From positions 1 to 34,346 of the forward strand of contig CAMVCZ010000036.1 in assembly GCA_947166105.1 (NCBI GenBank): a DNA stretch of 34,346 nucleotides, read 5' to 3'. Of the stretch, positions 24,354 through 32,228 are shown one piece after another; the stretch's first letter is position 1; every line of letters begins with the position of its first letter. Position numbers and translations under genes: made by a program. Origin of the DNA: an uncultured Bacteroidales bacterium. GTDB taxonomy: Bacteria; Bacteroidota; Bacteroidia; Bacteroidales; F082. Below the pieces are notes generated by a model. It had not been told where the DNA came from and ran no database searches. It saw only the letters and a list, made by a program, of their open reading frames with translations.

Positions 24354-25328
24354 ATGAAAAACGTGGCAATTATTTGTGGCGGAGATTCGGGTGAGTTTGA
24401 AATTTCCGTCAAAAGCGCTCAGGTGGTGAAGCAAAACCTGAACCCTGAACTGTATAATTCTAAGATCATTGTGGTGTCGAAAAAGGGATGGTACGGACTG
24501 TTGAAAGACGGTACGCGGATTGACGTTGACAAGAATGATTTTTCCATTTCAGTTGGCGGACATAGGACGAAATTCGATGTGGCTTTCAATGCGGTACACG
24601 GCGATCCGGGCGAAAACGGGCCACTGTCGGGTTATTTGGATTTGTTGGGTATACCTTGCACATCTTCCCCTTTGACCACTTGCGCCCTCACGTTCCACAA
24701 GGATTTTTGCAAGCGCGTGGTGGCTTCCTACGGCGTGAAGGTGGCGCCTTCCATCTTGATTAACGAAGGCGAGAAATACAATGCCGACGAAATCATCAAG
24801 CAATTGGGATTGCCTTTGTTTGTCAAGCCAACTTGCAATGGCTCCAGCGTGGGCGTGACCAAGGTGAAAACAGCAGAAGAACTTGTTCCTGCGATATTTA
24901 CTGCAAGGGCGGCAGGCCGTCAGGTGATGTGCGAAAAGTTCGTCAATGGACGCGAATTTGGCTGTGGCGCAATGAATTTCAAAGGCAAGATGATGGTGTT
25001 CCCGCTTACCGAGATTTGCAGCAAGAACGAGTTTTTCGACTACGAGGCCAAATACACCGTTGGCAAATGCGACGAAATCACCCCCGCCCAAGTGGATGAA
25101 GCCATCGCAACCGAAATCAAAGGAACGACGGCGATGCTGTATGAGAAATTAGAGTGCAAAGGCTTTGTCCGCATGGACTATATCGTCAGCGACGAGGGTG
25201 TGTTTTTCATCGAGGCGAACATTGTCCCGGGCATGTCGGAAGCCAGCATCATCCCCGCGCAGGCGCGATGCTTCGGCCTGACCTTGGGGCAGTTGTTTGA
25301 AATGGCGATTGAAAATGTATTGCCTTGA
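24354..25328 (+). CDS. ddl: D-alanine--D-alanine ligase
   Basis: A cytoplasmic ATP-grasp enzyme of 324 aa that joins two D-Ala for peptidoglycan. Visible sites are Glu16 in GDSGEFEIS (first D-Ala), FNAVHGDPGENG, and the ATP-binding FVKPTCNGSSVGVTKV near 160. The catalytic and metal-binding C-terminal part reads VRMDYIVSDEGVFFIEANIVPGMSEASIIPAQA. The length is normal for Ddl. The ATG at 24354 begins directly at the conserved KNVAIICGG strand. Confidence 0.94.
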   Translation: MKNVAIICGGDSGEFEISVKSAQVVKQNLNPELYNSKIIVVSKKGWYGLLKDGTRIDVDKNDFSISVGGHRTKFDVAFNAVHGDPGENGPLSGYLDLLGIPCTSSPLTTCALTFHKDFCKRVVASYGVKVAPSILINEGEKYNADEIIKQLGLPLFVKPTCNGSSVGVTKVKTAEELVPAIFTARAAGRQVMCEKFVNGREFGCGAMNFKGKMMVFPLTEICSKNEFFDYEAKYTVGKCDEITPAQVDEAIATEIKGTTAMLYEKLECKGFVRMDYIVSDEGVFFIEANIVPGMSEASIIPAQARCFGLTLGQLFEMAIENVLP

Positions 25329-25330
25329 GG

Positions 25331-26434
25331 CTAAGCCTTTTGTGCTGACAATTGTTCCATAGCAAAAGCATACGCTCCGATGGCCACTGCTGAGGTGGTG
25401 CCGAGTTTGGTGACACCTACACCAACGCGCTTGGTCGGGTTGTACCACACTTCTTGGTCGCTGAAAGGCACTTTGACCATTTTGCCCGTCTTTTCGGTGA
25501 AGCGGATCATGTCTTGGGCATCCATCAGGTTGTAGGCTTCGGTTTCCATACGGCTGAAGGGGCTGCCGTTGAGTCCCTTGAAAGGCTCGTTCATCTTCTT
25601 GATGAGTATGGGCATGAAGACAGGCCACGCGCCCGAGAGTCCGCCGCCGATGACAACGATGCCGTCGACGAGCGAAATGGCATTGGCTAAAACATCGGCC
25701 AAAGCCGTGGCCAATTCCTCCCACGATTTCAAGGCGGCTTCCTTGTTGCCGGGTTGATGACCCATGGCGATTTTGTAGATGTCGTAGGGGTGGGGCGTTT
25801 TGTCGAAGTCGATGCCCGCCTCGCGGCCATACACGCGGCGCACGGCGCGGATGCTGATGCTGTCTTCGGCACTGGTTTGTGGATAAAGCGGGTTGCGGTG
25901 GCGGTTGATTTCGCCGCCGGCAGAGTTGTCGCCGTTCACCAACACCTTATTAATAACTATTCCTCCGCCAAAGCCTGTGCCGATGGTCACGCCGAGCAAG
26001 TTCTTGTAGCGTTTCGGGTTGCGTTGCTGCTCCAGCAATTTGTTCACCTCGGGCAGCAGGCCGTTGAGGGCTTCGCCGTAGGCAAATAGGTCGCCGTCGT
26101 TGTTGATGAAAACGGGGATGTGAAATTCGTTCTCCAACATGGCCTTCAGAGGCACGCCGCCGCGAAAATGGGGCAGGTTCTCCAAGTCGCCGATGATGCC
26201 GTTAGGATAGTCGGCGGGGCCGGGGAAGCAGAAACTGATGGCCGCAGCCTTTGCGCCACAGAGCTTTTCGCACTCATGGAAACCGGTGATGATTTTTTGC
26301 AGCACTTCCTCAAGGTTGGGTGCCGCTGAGGGGATGGTGAAAGGTTCGATGATTTCACGCGAGTCTTGTACAGCAGAGAATTTGAAACCTGTGCCGCCTG
26401 CGTCGAGGATGAAGATGATAGGGTTGTTATTCAT
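25331..26434 (-). CDS. ROK-family sugar kinase-like protein
   Basis: A protein of 367 aa in the actin/hexokinase fold. The phosphate-1 loop is DAGGTGFKFS near the N-terminus. Then follow NNDGDLFAYGEAL with the likely catalytic Asp, GVTIGTGFGGGIVIN (phosphate 2), and VVIGGGLSGAWPVF (adenosine motif). The zinc-binding CxCGxxGC motif of most ROK kinases is absent; the corresponding region reads GGEINRHRNPLYP. Substrate is therefore uncertain, though a hexose or N-acetylhexosamine kinase is the usual ROK role. No DNA-binding domain is present, so it is not a ROK repressor. Its start overlaps the exosortase gene by 8 nt. It converges with ddl, with 2 bp between the stop codons. Confidence 0.8.
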   Translation of the reverse strand: MNNNPIIFILDAGGTGFKFSAVQDSREIIEPFTIPSAAPNLEEVLQKIITGFHECEKLCGAKAAAISFCFPGPADYPNGIIGDLENLPHFRGGVPLKAMLENEFHIPVFINNDGDLFAYGEALNGLLPEVNKLLEQQRNPKRYKNLLGVTIGTGFGGGIVINKVLVNGDNSAGGEINRHRNPLYPQTSAEDSISIRAVRRVYGREAGIDFDKTPHPYDIYKIAMGHQPGNKEAALKSWEELATALADVLANAISLVDGIVVIGGGLSGAWPVFMPILIKKMNEPFKGLNGSPFSRMETEAYNLMDAQDMIRFTEKTGKMVKVPFSDQEVWYNPTKRVGVGVTKLGTTSAVAIGAYAFAMEQLSAQKA

Positions 26435-27059
26435 TTTGTTTCGATTTTAAATGTGTCGGATTAAAGAATTTCTCCACCCAAAGCATCCACATGAGGAAAA
26501 TGACGAAGTAGAAGAAAAACTTGAAAATATAATCATGGGCGAGGTGGAAAGTGTTGATGTCCTGACCCATAAGATGGATGTTGATATTGGGCCAAGCGAT
26601 TTGCATCAGCAATATGCCGCAAATGCGAATGACATTGGTCCACTCGATGATGACCAATCCGGCGGGGATGTACCACAACTTGTGCTTCCACGGGCCGGGG
26701 AAGAGAATCATCAGGAAAAGCCAGTGCATCCATTGCTTCAGGCTGGCACATTCGGGCGCGATGATGACCCGTGCCCAACCGTCGTCACTGTTGAGGGCAG
26801 AAATGAGCCTGACGCGGCTGACGGTGGTGATGTCGACGCGAAAAACATGGTCGAGCACCCAGCAGGATTGGCTGTAAACCAAATTGACCGACCAAACCAT
26901 CAGCTTGTGGATGAGCCTCCCGACGGGCCAATAGCCAAGGGCTTGCCACCCCAAATAGAGGAAGTGGAAGCTGATAATCAACAAGATAAAAAGACCGACA
27001 TTCACGGTGCTTTGGTTCTTCGGGTCTTTGCAGTAGGCTTTAATGTCGTTGATGCTCAT
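26427..27059 (-). CDS. Exosortase/archaeosortase-family membrane transpeptidase
   Basis: A protein of 210 aa with about five or six membrane helices. The exosortase triad can be placed as Cys104 (APECASLKQW), Arg145 (NVIRICGI) and His172 or His175 (FHLAHDYIFK) at the starts of successive helices, as in the EpsH/XrtA and ArtA families. Such enzymes process proteins with C-terminal PEP-CTERM-like tails. No obvious substrate tail, and no exopolysaccharide cluster, is visible in this window. It appears to be in a two-gene transcript with the ROK protein. A weak, non-consensus box (TATTTTAG at 27078-27085) could be its promoter. Confidence 0.8.
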   Translation of the reverse strand: MSINDIKAYCKDPKNQSTVNVGLFILLIISFHFLYLGWQALGYWPVGRLIHKLMVWSVNLVYSQSCWVLDHVFRVDITTVSRVRLISALNSDDGWARVIIAPECASLKQWMHWLFLMILFPGPWKHKLWYIPAGLVIIEWTNVIRICGILLMQIAWPNINIHLMGQDINTFHLAHDYIFKFFFYFVIFLMWMLWVEKFFNPTHLKSKQNE

Positions 27060-27104
27060 CGAAAAGAAATTTGGGTGCTAAAATACGGAATAAAGAAATA
27101 TCCT

Positions 27105-27112
27105 TACCTTTG
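27105..27112 (+). promoter_or_regulatory. -7 box (TACCTTTG) for the MscS channel
   Basis: TACCTTTG followed by CA is a classic Bacteroidota -7 element 22 nt upstream of the ATG at 27135. It supports that start and excludes the much longer in-frame ORF reaching back to 26451. Confidence 0.7.
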
Positions 27113-27134
27113 CACGCCAAAAATTTTCGCAATC

Positions 27135-28040
27135 ATGGAAAACGATACTTTAGTTGAACAAGTCACTGAAACCCTTCAGGACACCTCAATGGTCAATACG
27201 ATGGTGGGTAGCGTGAAGAAATTGGCCACCACACCCGTGTCTGATTGGCTGCCCGATTTGGTGAAAGATTATCTTGTCCCGTTTGGAATCAAGTTGGTGG
27301 CGGCCATCGTGGTGCTTATTTTGGGCCGTTGGATCATCAATCTGATCAAGAAAGGTTTAGCCAAAATGTTGTTGCGCCGCAATGCCGATCCGTCGCTCAA
27401 CTCTTTCGTTATGAGTCTTATCTCGGTTGTGTTGACTTTCTTCCTCATCATGGCCATCGTGGGCATTTTGGGCATCAACACGAGTTCGTTGGTCGCGTTG
27501 TTGGCTTCGGCGGGATTGGCTATCGGCATGGCCTTGAGCGGCACCTTGCAGAATTTCGCGGGCGGGGTGATGATTATGTTGTTCAAGCCGTTCAAGGTGG
27601 ACGATTTCATCACGGCGCAGGGCTACGACGGCAGAGTGAAGGAAATCCAGATTTTCAGCACACACATCCTGACGCCCGACAATAAGACGGTTATCCTGCC
27701 CAATGGGGCACTTTCGACTGGGCCGGTGACCAACTACAACAAGCAAACCGACCGCCGTGTCGACTGGGTGTTCTCCATCTCCTACGGTGACGACTATGAC
27801 AAGGCCAAGGCAGTGTTGCAACGCCTTTGCGATGCCGACCCGCGCATCCTGAAAGAGCCGAAGGTCGTCATCGAATTGCTGAAAATGAGCGACAGCTCGA
27901 TCGACATCACAGTAAGGGCGAGAGTAAAGCCCGAAGATTATTGGTCAGTGTATTTCAGAATGAACGAGCTGGTTTACAAGACTTTCCCGCAAGAAGGCTT
28001 GAGTTTCCCGTTCCCGCAAATGGATGTTCACATGAAATGA
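27135..28040 (+). CDS. mscS: Small-conductance mechanosensitive channel, MscS family
   Basis: A protein of 301 aa, close to E. coli MscS (286 aa). An amphipathic N-terminus (1-45) is followed by three membrane helices (about 48-72, 95-118 and the pore helix about 120-150: ALLASAGLAIGMALSGTLQNFAGG). The soluble cytoplasmic domain begins with FKPFKVDDFITAQGYDG and contains TPDNKTVILPNGALSTGPVTNYN. It opens under membrane tension to release osmolytes. It is divergent from the exosortase gene. Confidence 0.94.
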   Translation: MENDTLVEQVTETLQDTSMVNTMVGSVKKLATTPVSDWLPDLVKDYLVPFGIKLVAAIVVLILGRWIINLIKKGLAKMLLRRNADPSLNSFVMSLISVVLTFFLIMAIVGILGINTSSLVALLASAGLAIGMALSGTLQNFAGGVMIMLFKPFKVDDFITAQGYDGRVKEIQIFSTHILTPDNKTVILPNGALSTGPVTNYNKQTDRRVDWVFSISYGDDYDKAKAVLQRLCDADPRILKEPKVVIELLKMSDSSIDITVRARVKPEDYWSVYFRMNELVYKTFPQEGLSFPFPQMDVHMK

Positions 28041-28160
28041 TTGGCAAATTTTTTTTCTCCATTGCGTTCCAATCCAATTTTTTTCCGTTTCTTTGTCTCG
28101 CCATGCACCGAAAATGCATGTGGCGGACATTTTGAATAATTGAAGCGCTATTGCTTCCTT

Positions 28161-28286
28161 GAATGTGAGAATCCGCAAAATTCTTACCTAAAAACAATAA
28201 AAGGAGGTTGGATAGCAGCCAAAACGCTTATGCGTGGGCTGTTTTCTCATCCTTTTATTCAGGTTATTTGCGGAACCTTCACATTC
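28161..28286. ncRNA. Candidate structured RNA element (nested long hairpin)
   Basis: A 126-nt region folds on paper into one long interrupted hairpin. GAATGTGA (28161) pairs with TCACATTC (28279), TCCGCAAA (28172) with TTTGCGGA (28267), ATAAAAGGA (28197) with TCCTTTTAT (28250), AGCAGCC (28214) with GGGCTGTT (28235-28242, one G-U), and ACGC with GCGT around a TTAT loop. A bubble separates the outer from the inner stems, an architecture like that of 6S RNA, but I cannot assign it to a family. It fills the 335-bp gap between mscS and a small ORF. Orientation is unknown; apart from it the gap holds AT-rich sequence and a weak promoter-like TAACTTTT at 28338-28345. Confidence 0.55.
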
Positions 28287-28375
28287 GATGCGAAAAACAA
28301 TGCAGCACACGCTTCTTTTGTTTGATTTGGCAAACTTTAACTTTTTAAATATCAACTAACTAAATTAAAAATCAA

Positions 28376-28537
28376 ATGAAAGAGTATCTTGAGAAGGTCC
28401 TGAAAAGGCAAGGCTATGAGGCTCCACGAGTGGAGGTCATAGTGATGGAAACACAAGGCATCCTGTGCGCCTCGGCAGAGGACGGCACGAGAGGCGGTAC
28501 TGAGAGTATGAACCTGACCGATGTCAATTGGCCATAA
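28376..28537 (+). CDS. Small Bacteroidales-type protein (53 aa) preceding a surface lipoprotein
   Basis: This ORF runs from an ATG at 28376, after an AT-rich leader, to TAA at 28537. The product has a Lys/Glu-rich helical N-terminus, then VEVIVMETQGILCAS, and a polar tail with GGTES and a C-terminal DVNWP. Small proteins with an aliphatic strand ending in LCAS or similar, then Gly/Ser/Thr and an acidic Trp-containing end, are common in Bacteroidales next to fimbrillin-like lipoprotein genes. Their function is, as far as I know, unsettled. There is no signal peptide. The large lipoprotein gene starts 12 nt downstream, so the two are probably co-transcribed. Confidence 0.65.
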   Translation: MKEYLEKVLKRQGYEAPRVEVIVMETQGILCASAEDGTRGGTESMNLTDVNWP

Positions 28538-28549
28538 AACCGTAACCCT

Positions 28550-31500
28550 ATGAGAAAGTGTATACTTCTTATTGCACTGGCAGGCCTGATGACAATGGCT
28601 GCGTGCAAAAAAGACAAGGAAAGTCAGGGTGAGGCTCAGTTCACCGCTACCATCGAGCATCAAGGAGGCAGAACCAGCCTCGACCCCAACAACGGACAAA
28701 TCAACTGGACGGCAGGCGACCAGATTGTCATCGCCAACGACAACAACGAGACTGCGGTCTTCACATTGCAGTCGGGCGAAGGCACTACGGAAGGCGGCTT
28801 CGGCACCTCGGGTGAGTTCAACACGGTTGGACCTTTCATTGCGGCTTATCCTTCAACAGCTGAGATTGAGGGCGATGTGGTAACCTTTAACCTTCCCGCT
28901 ACACAATCTATTGGCGAGACGGGCACTTTCGCCAATGGAGCCAATCCGATGGTGACTTGCTCCGATGACAAGAACCTGCAATTCAAGAACCTGTGCGGAG
29001 GCTTGGGCATCCGCTTGAAGGGTGTGGGTGCTCATGTGACGGCAGTCCGCATCACATCAAAAAACACCACGGAAAAGTTGTGGGGTGCTTACGAAGTGAG
29101 CAACTGCGCCTCCGATGAGCCCTCGCTGACCGTGGCCTCGGGCAACCAAGGCTCGAACGTCATCACCTTGACCTGCGACGTGACCTTGACCACGGCGGCC
29201 AAGACCTTCTTCGTGATGCTGCCGCCCGGTACTTTGGCCAACGGCTTTGAGATGGAAGTGCTTGACGGTGACGAGGTATTGGCCTCCAAGGAAACCAACT
29301 CTGACATCGCCATCGTGGAGCGCAACAACGTGAAGTGCTTCAACGAAATCCTGATTGACGTGGAGTTTGACGGCAATGTGGAGATTCCTACGGGCATGAG
29401 CAACACGGACATCATTGTGACGAATCTTGGTGAGGATGCCATGCCCGACGAGAACGGCGATTTCTTCATCGGTTACAGTAAGATGCTGACCGCGAAAAAC
29501 GCGACAAACAATGAAATCATCTACATGTCCGTCCTTTCGGTTGACTATGACATTGCCAAAGGGGAAAACCAGTTGCAGAGCTATGTCTTGAACGCAAAGG
29601 AGACCGCGCTGTATTATGCCCTCACCATGATTCCGTTTGGATTGAACCAAGCCAAGGATGAAACATTCCAATCCATCAAGAATGTCCTTTATGACCTCGA
29701 CTGCGTACAAGCATTGGAGAACGCCATTGAGCAGTCGGTCAATCAGAACGGGTATTTGCGGGCTGAAGACATCGGGGAGGAGCTGAATGCGGTATGGAAT
29801 TATTTGGAGGCCGAATTGTTGGCGCCGTTCCTTGAAATGCAATCCTTGAATTCGGGTAGCAACTTAGGTCACATCGTGCTGAAAAAGGACGGGACTTCGC
29901 GTCTCGAACAGCCTCAAATCCAAAACAACGGCAAATACAGAGGCATCCGACTCGACATTGAAAGTGCGAACTTTAATGAGTCTACAAATACTTGGACTTT
30001 GAACCTTACCGGATACAGCGACAACGGCGTTTTCATTGGGATGAACAAAGGTAGCATCGTAGATGGACAGGCCTATCCCACGGGCGGACGTACCCCATAC
30101 TTTATCCCGCCCATGAATGTGGGCAAGTTCATGGGAACATTCACGTCACTTGGCGGGCTGAAGGATTATTTCGTTGACACATGGCATCTGTTCTTTGAGG
30201 AAGGTTTCGGGTTTGACGATATGACTTGGGACAAGGCGAAACTACATGACATATCCTTTGAGTTAGGCAGCAACGAGAATGCCTTGCTTATGTATTCGCC
30301 GAAAGACGACCGTCCGACGGCTGCCGTAAACGTCGTGTATGCCATCATGCAGCCAGTGGGCATAGCACTTGATGCCATCTTGACACAAAGAGGTTATTCT
30401 GAGTTCTTCACGAGCCTGTTCGCCGACCAGGAACTGTGCGCTACCGTTGCTGGAGTGGTTGGACATCCCGAGAACTTCACGACGGCGGCGATTGCCTTGC
30501 TTAGTTGGGCAGCAGACTTGTTCGCTACTGAAGCTTTTCGGCAATACATCAACCCAAAGTACAATGTGGACAAAATTTTGGAAGAAATTGTTTCCAGTGC
30601 ACGAAGGGCTCTAATTACGTATGTTGGCAACGGTTTGGGGACGCTTGCCTCTTGGTATTTGTTTGATTCTTTTGCATTTACCGTAGATGCGGAATACAAC
30701 AGCGAACCTGTAGTCTTGCCTGCATTGACCACCGACTCCTACGAAGTCCTTTCGAGCACGCAGGCCACGGTGACAGGAACGTTGGTCAATGCAGGAACAT
30801 ATAGTATTGCAGAGCGCGGCATCTGCTACGGCACCTCGTACAACCCCACATTAAACGACTTTTATGTGCCTGCCGAAGGCACGGGCACAGGCGCGTTTAC
30901 TTGCACTTTAGACCTGCAGCCTAACACTGTATACTATGCACGGGCTTATGCAAAGAACTGGTTGGAGATGGTGGGTTATGGCCATACTGTAAGTTTTAAT
31001 ATGGGCAACCGTCCCACCGTGACCACCCATGAGGTATTACCAGCCAACATCGGTAGGACAACGGCCACGGTGACGGGTTCCGTCGTCTTCCCAGACCCAA
31101 TTCAGCCTGTCGAATTTGGGCGCGGTTTCGTGCTTGGCGAGTCACCGAATGGTTTGACCGTGAACAGTGAAAACGAGGTTGTTCAGTATAATGGCACGGA
31201 ATTGCTCAACTATAGTTACACCTTTACCGACCTTTTGCCGGAAACCCCCTATTATGTCAGGGCCTATTCGTATGCTGAAGGGAATGAAGTGGTTTACGGT
31301 GAAGTGGTGAGCTTCACCACACTGCCCAACAGCTCAACCTTCACCATCACAACCATGACTTATCCTGTTAATAGTGGCTTGACATCGGGGGACGGCACTT
31401 ACAACCAAGGCCAATCCTGCACGGTGACGGCCACGGCCATCACTGGCTACACCTTTGTCTGCTGGATGGAAGGCAGCGATGTCGTTTCCACAGATGCCAG

Positions 31501-32047
31501 CTATACCTTTACGGTGAACAGTAATAGGACTTTGGTGGCGAATTTCACTGCAAATGGTGGCGGTGGCGGAGGAGGCTCCTACAACGGCCACGAGTATGTT
31601 GACCTCGGCCTGCCGAGCGGCCTGCTGTGGGCCACCTGCAACGTGGGTGCAGACACGCCCGAGGGCTACGGCGACTACTTAACATGGGACGATGCTGCCT
31701 CAGCCACTGCCAACTGGGGCGATGGCTGGTGCGTGCCCACCAAAGAAGAATTGGAAGAACTGTTAAATAATACGACCAATACATGGGTAACCCAAAATGG
31801 CGTGAACGGCCGATTATTCACTGCCAGCAACGGCAACAGCATGTTCCTGCCCGCTGCTGGCTGGGGCCACAGTGGCTATGTCTACAACGCTGGCAGCACC
31901 GGCTACTACTGGTCGAGTTCGATTGCCCATGGCGGCCCGTACAGCAGGTGGCGCCTCACCTTCGATTCGGACGGTTACTCCGTGTGGACCGCCCTCAGCA
32001 GCATCAGTCAATCTGTGCGTCCAGTGCGCTCCTTGCGTCAGAATTAA
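28550..32047 (+). CDS. Large mosaic surface lipoprotein: fimbrillin-like, Fn3-like, InlB-like and FISUMP domains
   Basis: A protein of 1165 aa with a lipoprotein signal (MAAC, Cys19). Residues about 30-275 resemble the fimbrillin-like domains of Bacteroidales (INWTAGDQIVI, AAYPSTAEI). Residues about 285-720 are a unit I cannot name, largely helical, with a stretch starting MLTAKNATNNEIIYMSV and ending near FDSFAFTVDAEY. Two Fn3-like repeats follow (about 730-820 and 822-922; RGICYGT, TVYYARAY, YYVRAYSY). A 70-residue repeat of InlB/bacterial-Ig type (YNQGQSCTVTA) ends in a run of seven Gly. Residues about 1010-1165 are a FISUMP domain (VDLGLPSGLLWATCNVG, YYWSSS, SVRPVRSL). A surface-exposed adhesin or binding protein is inferred. 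It shares the Fn3 and FISUMP types with the gene at 181-1653. Confidence 0.8.
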   Translation: MRKCILLIALAGLMTMAACKKDKESQGEAQFTATIEHQGGRTSLDPNNGQINWTAGDQIVIANDNNETAVFTLQSGEGTTEGGFGTSGEFNTVGPFIAAYPSTAEIEGDVVTFNLPATQSIGETGTFANGANPMVTCSDDKNLQFKNLCGGLGIRLKGVGAHVTAVRITSKNTTEKLWGAYEVSNCASDEPSLTVASGNQGSNVITLTCDVTLTTAAKTFFVMLPPGTLANGFEMEVLDGDEVLASKETNSDIAIVERNNVKCFNEILIDVEFDGNVEIPTGMSNTDIIVTNLGEDAMPDENGDFFIGYSKMLTAKNATNNEIIYMSVLSVDYDIAKGENQLQSYVLNAKETALYYALTMIPFGLNQAKDETFQSIKNVLYDLDCVQALENAIEQSVNQNGYLRAEDIGEELNAVWNYLEAELLAPFLEMQSLNSGSNLGHIVLKKDGTSRLEQPQIQNNGKYRGIRLDIESANFNESTNTWTLNLTGYSDNGVFIGMNKGSIVDGQAYPTGGRTPYFIPPMNVGKFMGTFTSLGGLKDYFVDTWHLFFEEGFGFDDMTWDKAKLHDISFELGSNENALLMYSPKDDRPTAAVNVVYAIMQPVGIALDAILTQRGYSEFFTSLFADQELCATVAGVVGHPENFTTAAIALLSWAADLFATEAFRQYINPKYNVDKILEEIVSSARRALITYVGNGLGTLASWYLFDSFAFTVDAEYNSEPVVLPALTTDSYEVLSSTQATVTGTLVNAGTYSIAERGICYGTSYNPTLNDFYVPAEGTGTGAFTCTLDLQPNTVYYARAYAKNWLEMVGYGHTVSFNMGNRPTVTTHEVLPANIGRTTATVTGSVVFPDPIQPVEFGRGFVLGESPNGLTVNSENEVVQYNGTELLNYSYTFTDLLPETPYYVRAYSYAEGNEVVYGEVVSFTTLPNSSTFTITTMTYPVNSGLTSGDGTYNQGQSCTVTATAITGYTFVCWMEGSDVVSTDASYTFTVNSNRTLVANFTANGGGGGGGSYNGHEYVDLGLPSGLLWATCNVGADTPEGYGDYLTWDDAASATANWGDGWCVPTKEELEELLNNTTNTWVTQNGVNGRLFTASNGNSMFLPAAGWGHSGYVYNAGSTGYYWSSSIAHGGPYSRWRLTFDSDGYSVWTALSSISQSVRPVRSLRQN

Positions 32048-32138
32048 CCTTTGTTCCGTTGCCCACGGGCGAGACGGGCAAGGGTGTTGTCCGTTTGGTT
32101 CGCAATGCACAATAAACCAATGAGATAAAGGTTTGTGT

Positions 32139-32166
32139 GTAGAGACGTGCCATGGCGCGTCTCTAC
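32139..32166. repeat. GTAGAGACG palindrome (REP/RAYT-like)
   Basis: A 28-bp palindrome with GTAGAGACG at 32139-32147 and CGTCTCTAC at 32158-32166, around an inner TGCCATGGCG that is also nearly symmetric. Palindromes beginning GTAGAGACG are a recurrent intergenic repeat type in Bacteroidota and Cyanobacteria. It lies between the surface lipoprotein and the RloB gene and lacks a U-tract, so it is unlikely to be an ordinary terminator. Confidence 0.7.
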
Positions 32167-32184
32167 CAGCCAGACGAACGAAGA

Positions 32185-32228
32185 AAGCCACCCGAAGGCT
32201 CCGAAAGAATGGGGCTGGTGGGTGGCTT
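32185..32228 (-). terminator. Terminator-like hairpin after the RloB gene
   Basis: AAGCCACCC at 32185-32193 and GGGTGGCTT at 32220-32228 form a perfect 9-bp stem, with a further partly paired GC-rich interior. On the minus strand the hairpin begins at the RloB stop codon and is followed by TTTCTTCGTT, a weak U-tract. Confidence 0.5.

Noticed and set aside
26451..27134. A long in-frame extension would make the MscS protein 529 aa
   Set aside because: The extension runs antisense through the exosortase gene, has no domain character, and the promoter box at 27105-27112 lies just before the ATG at 27135.
32059..32081. TTGCCC/GGGCAA hairpin as terminator of the large lipoprotein gene
   Set aside because: The stem is only 6 bp with a 11-nt loop and no U-tract; no convincing terminator for that gene was found.
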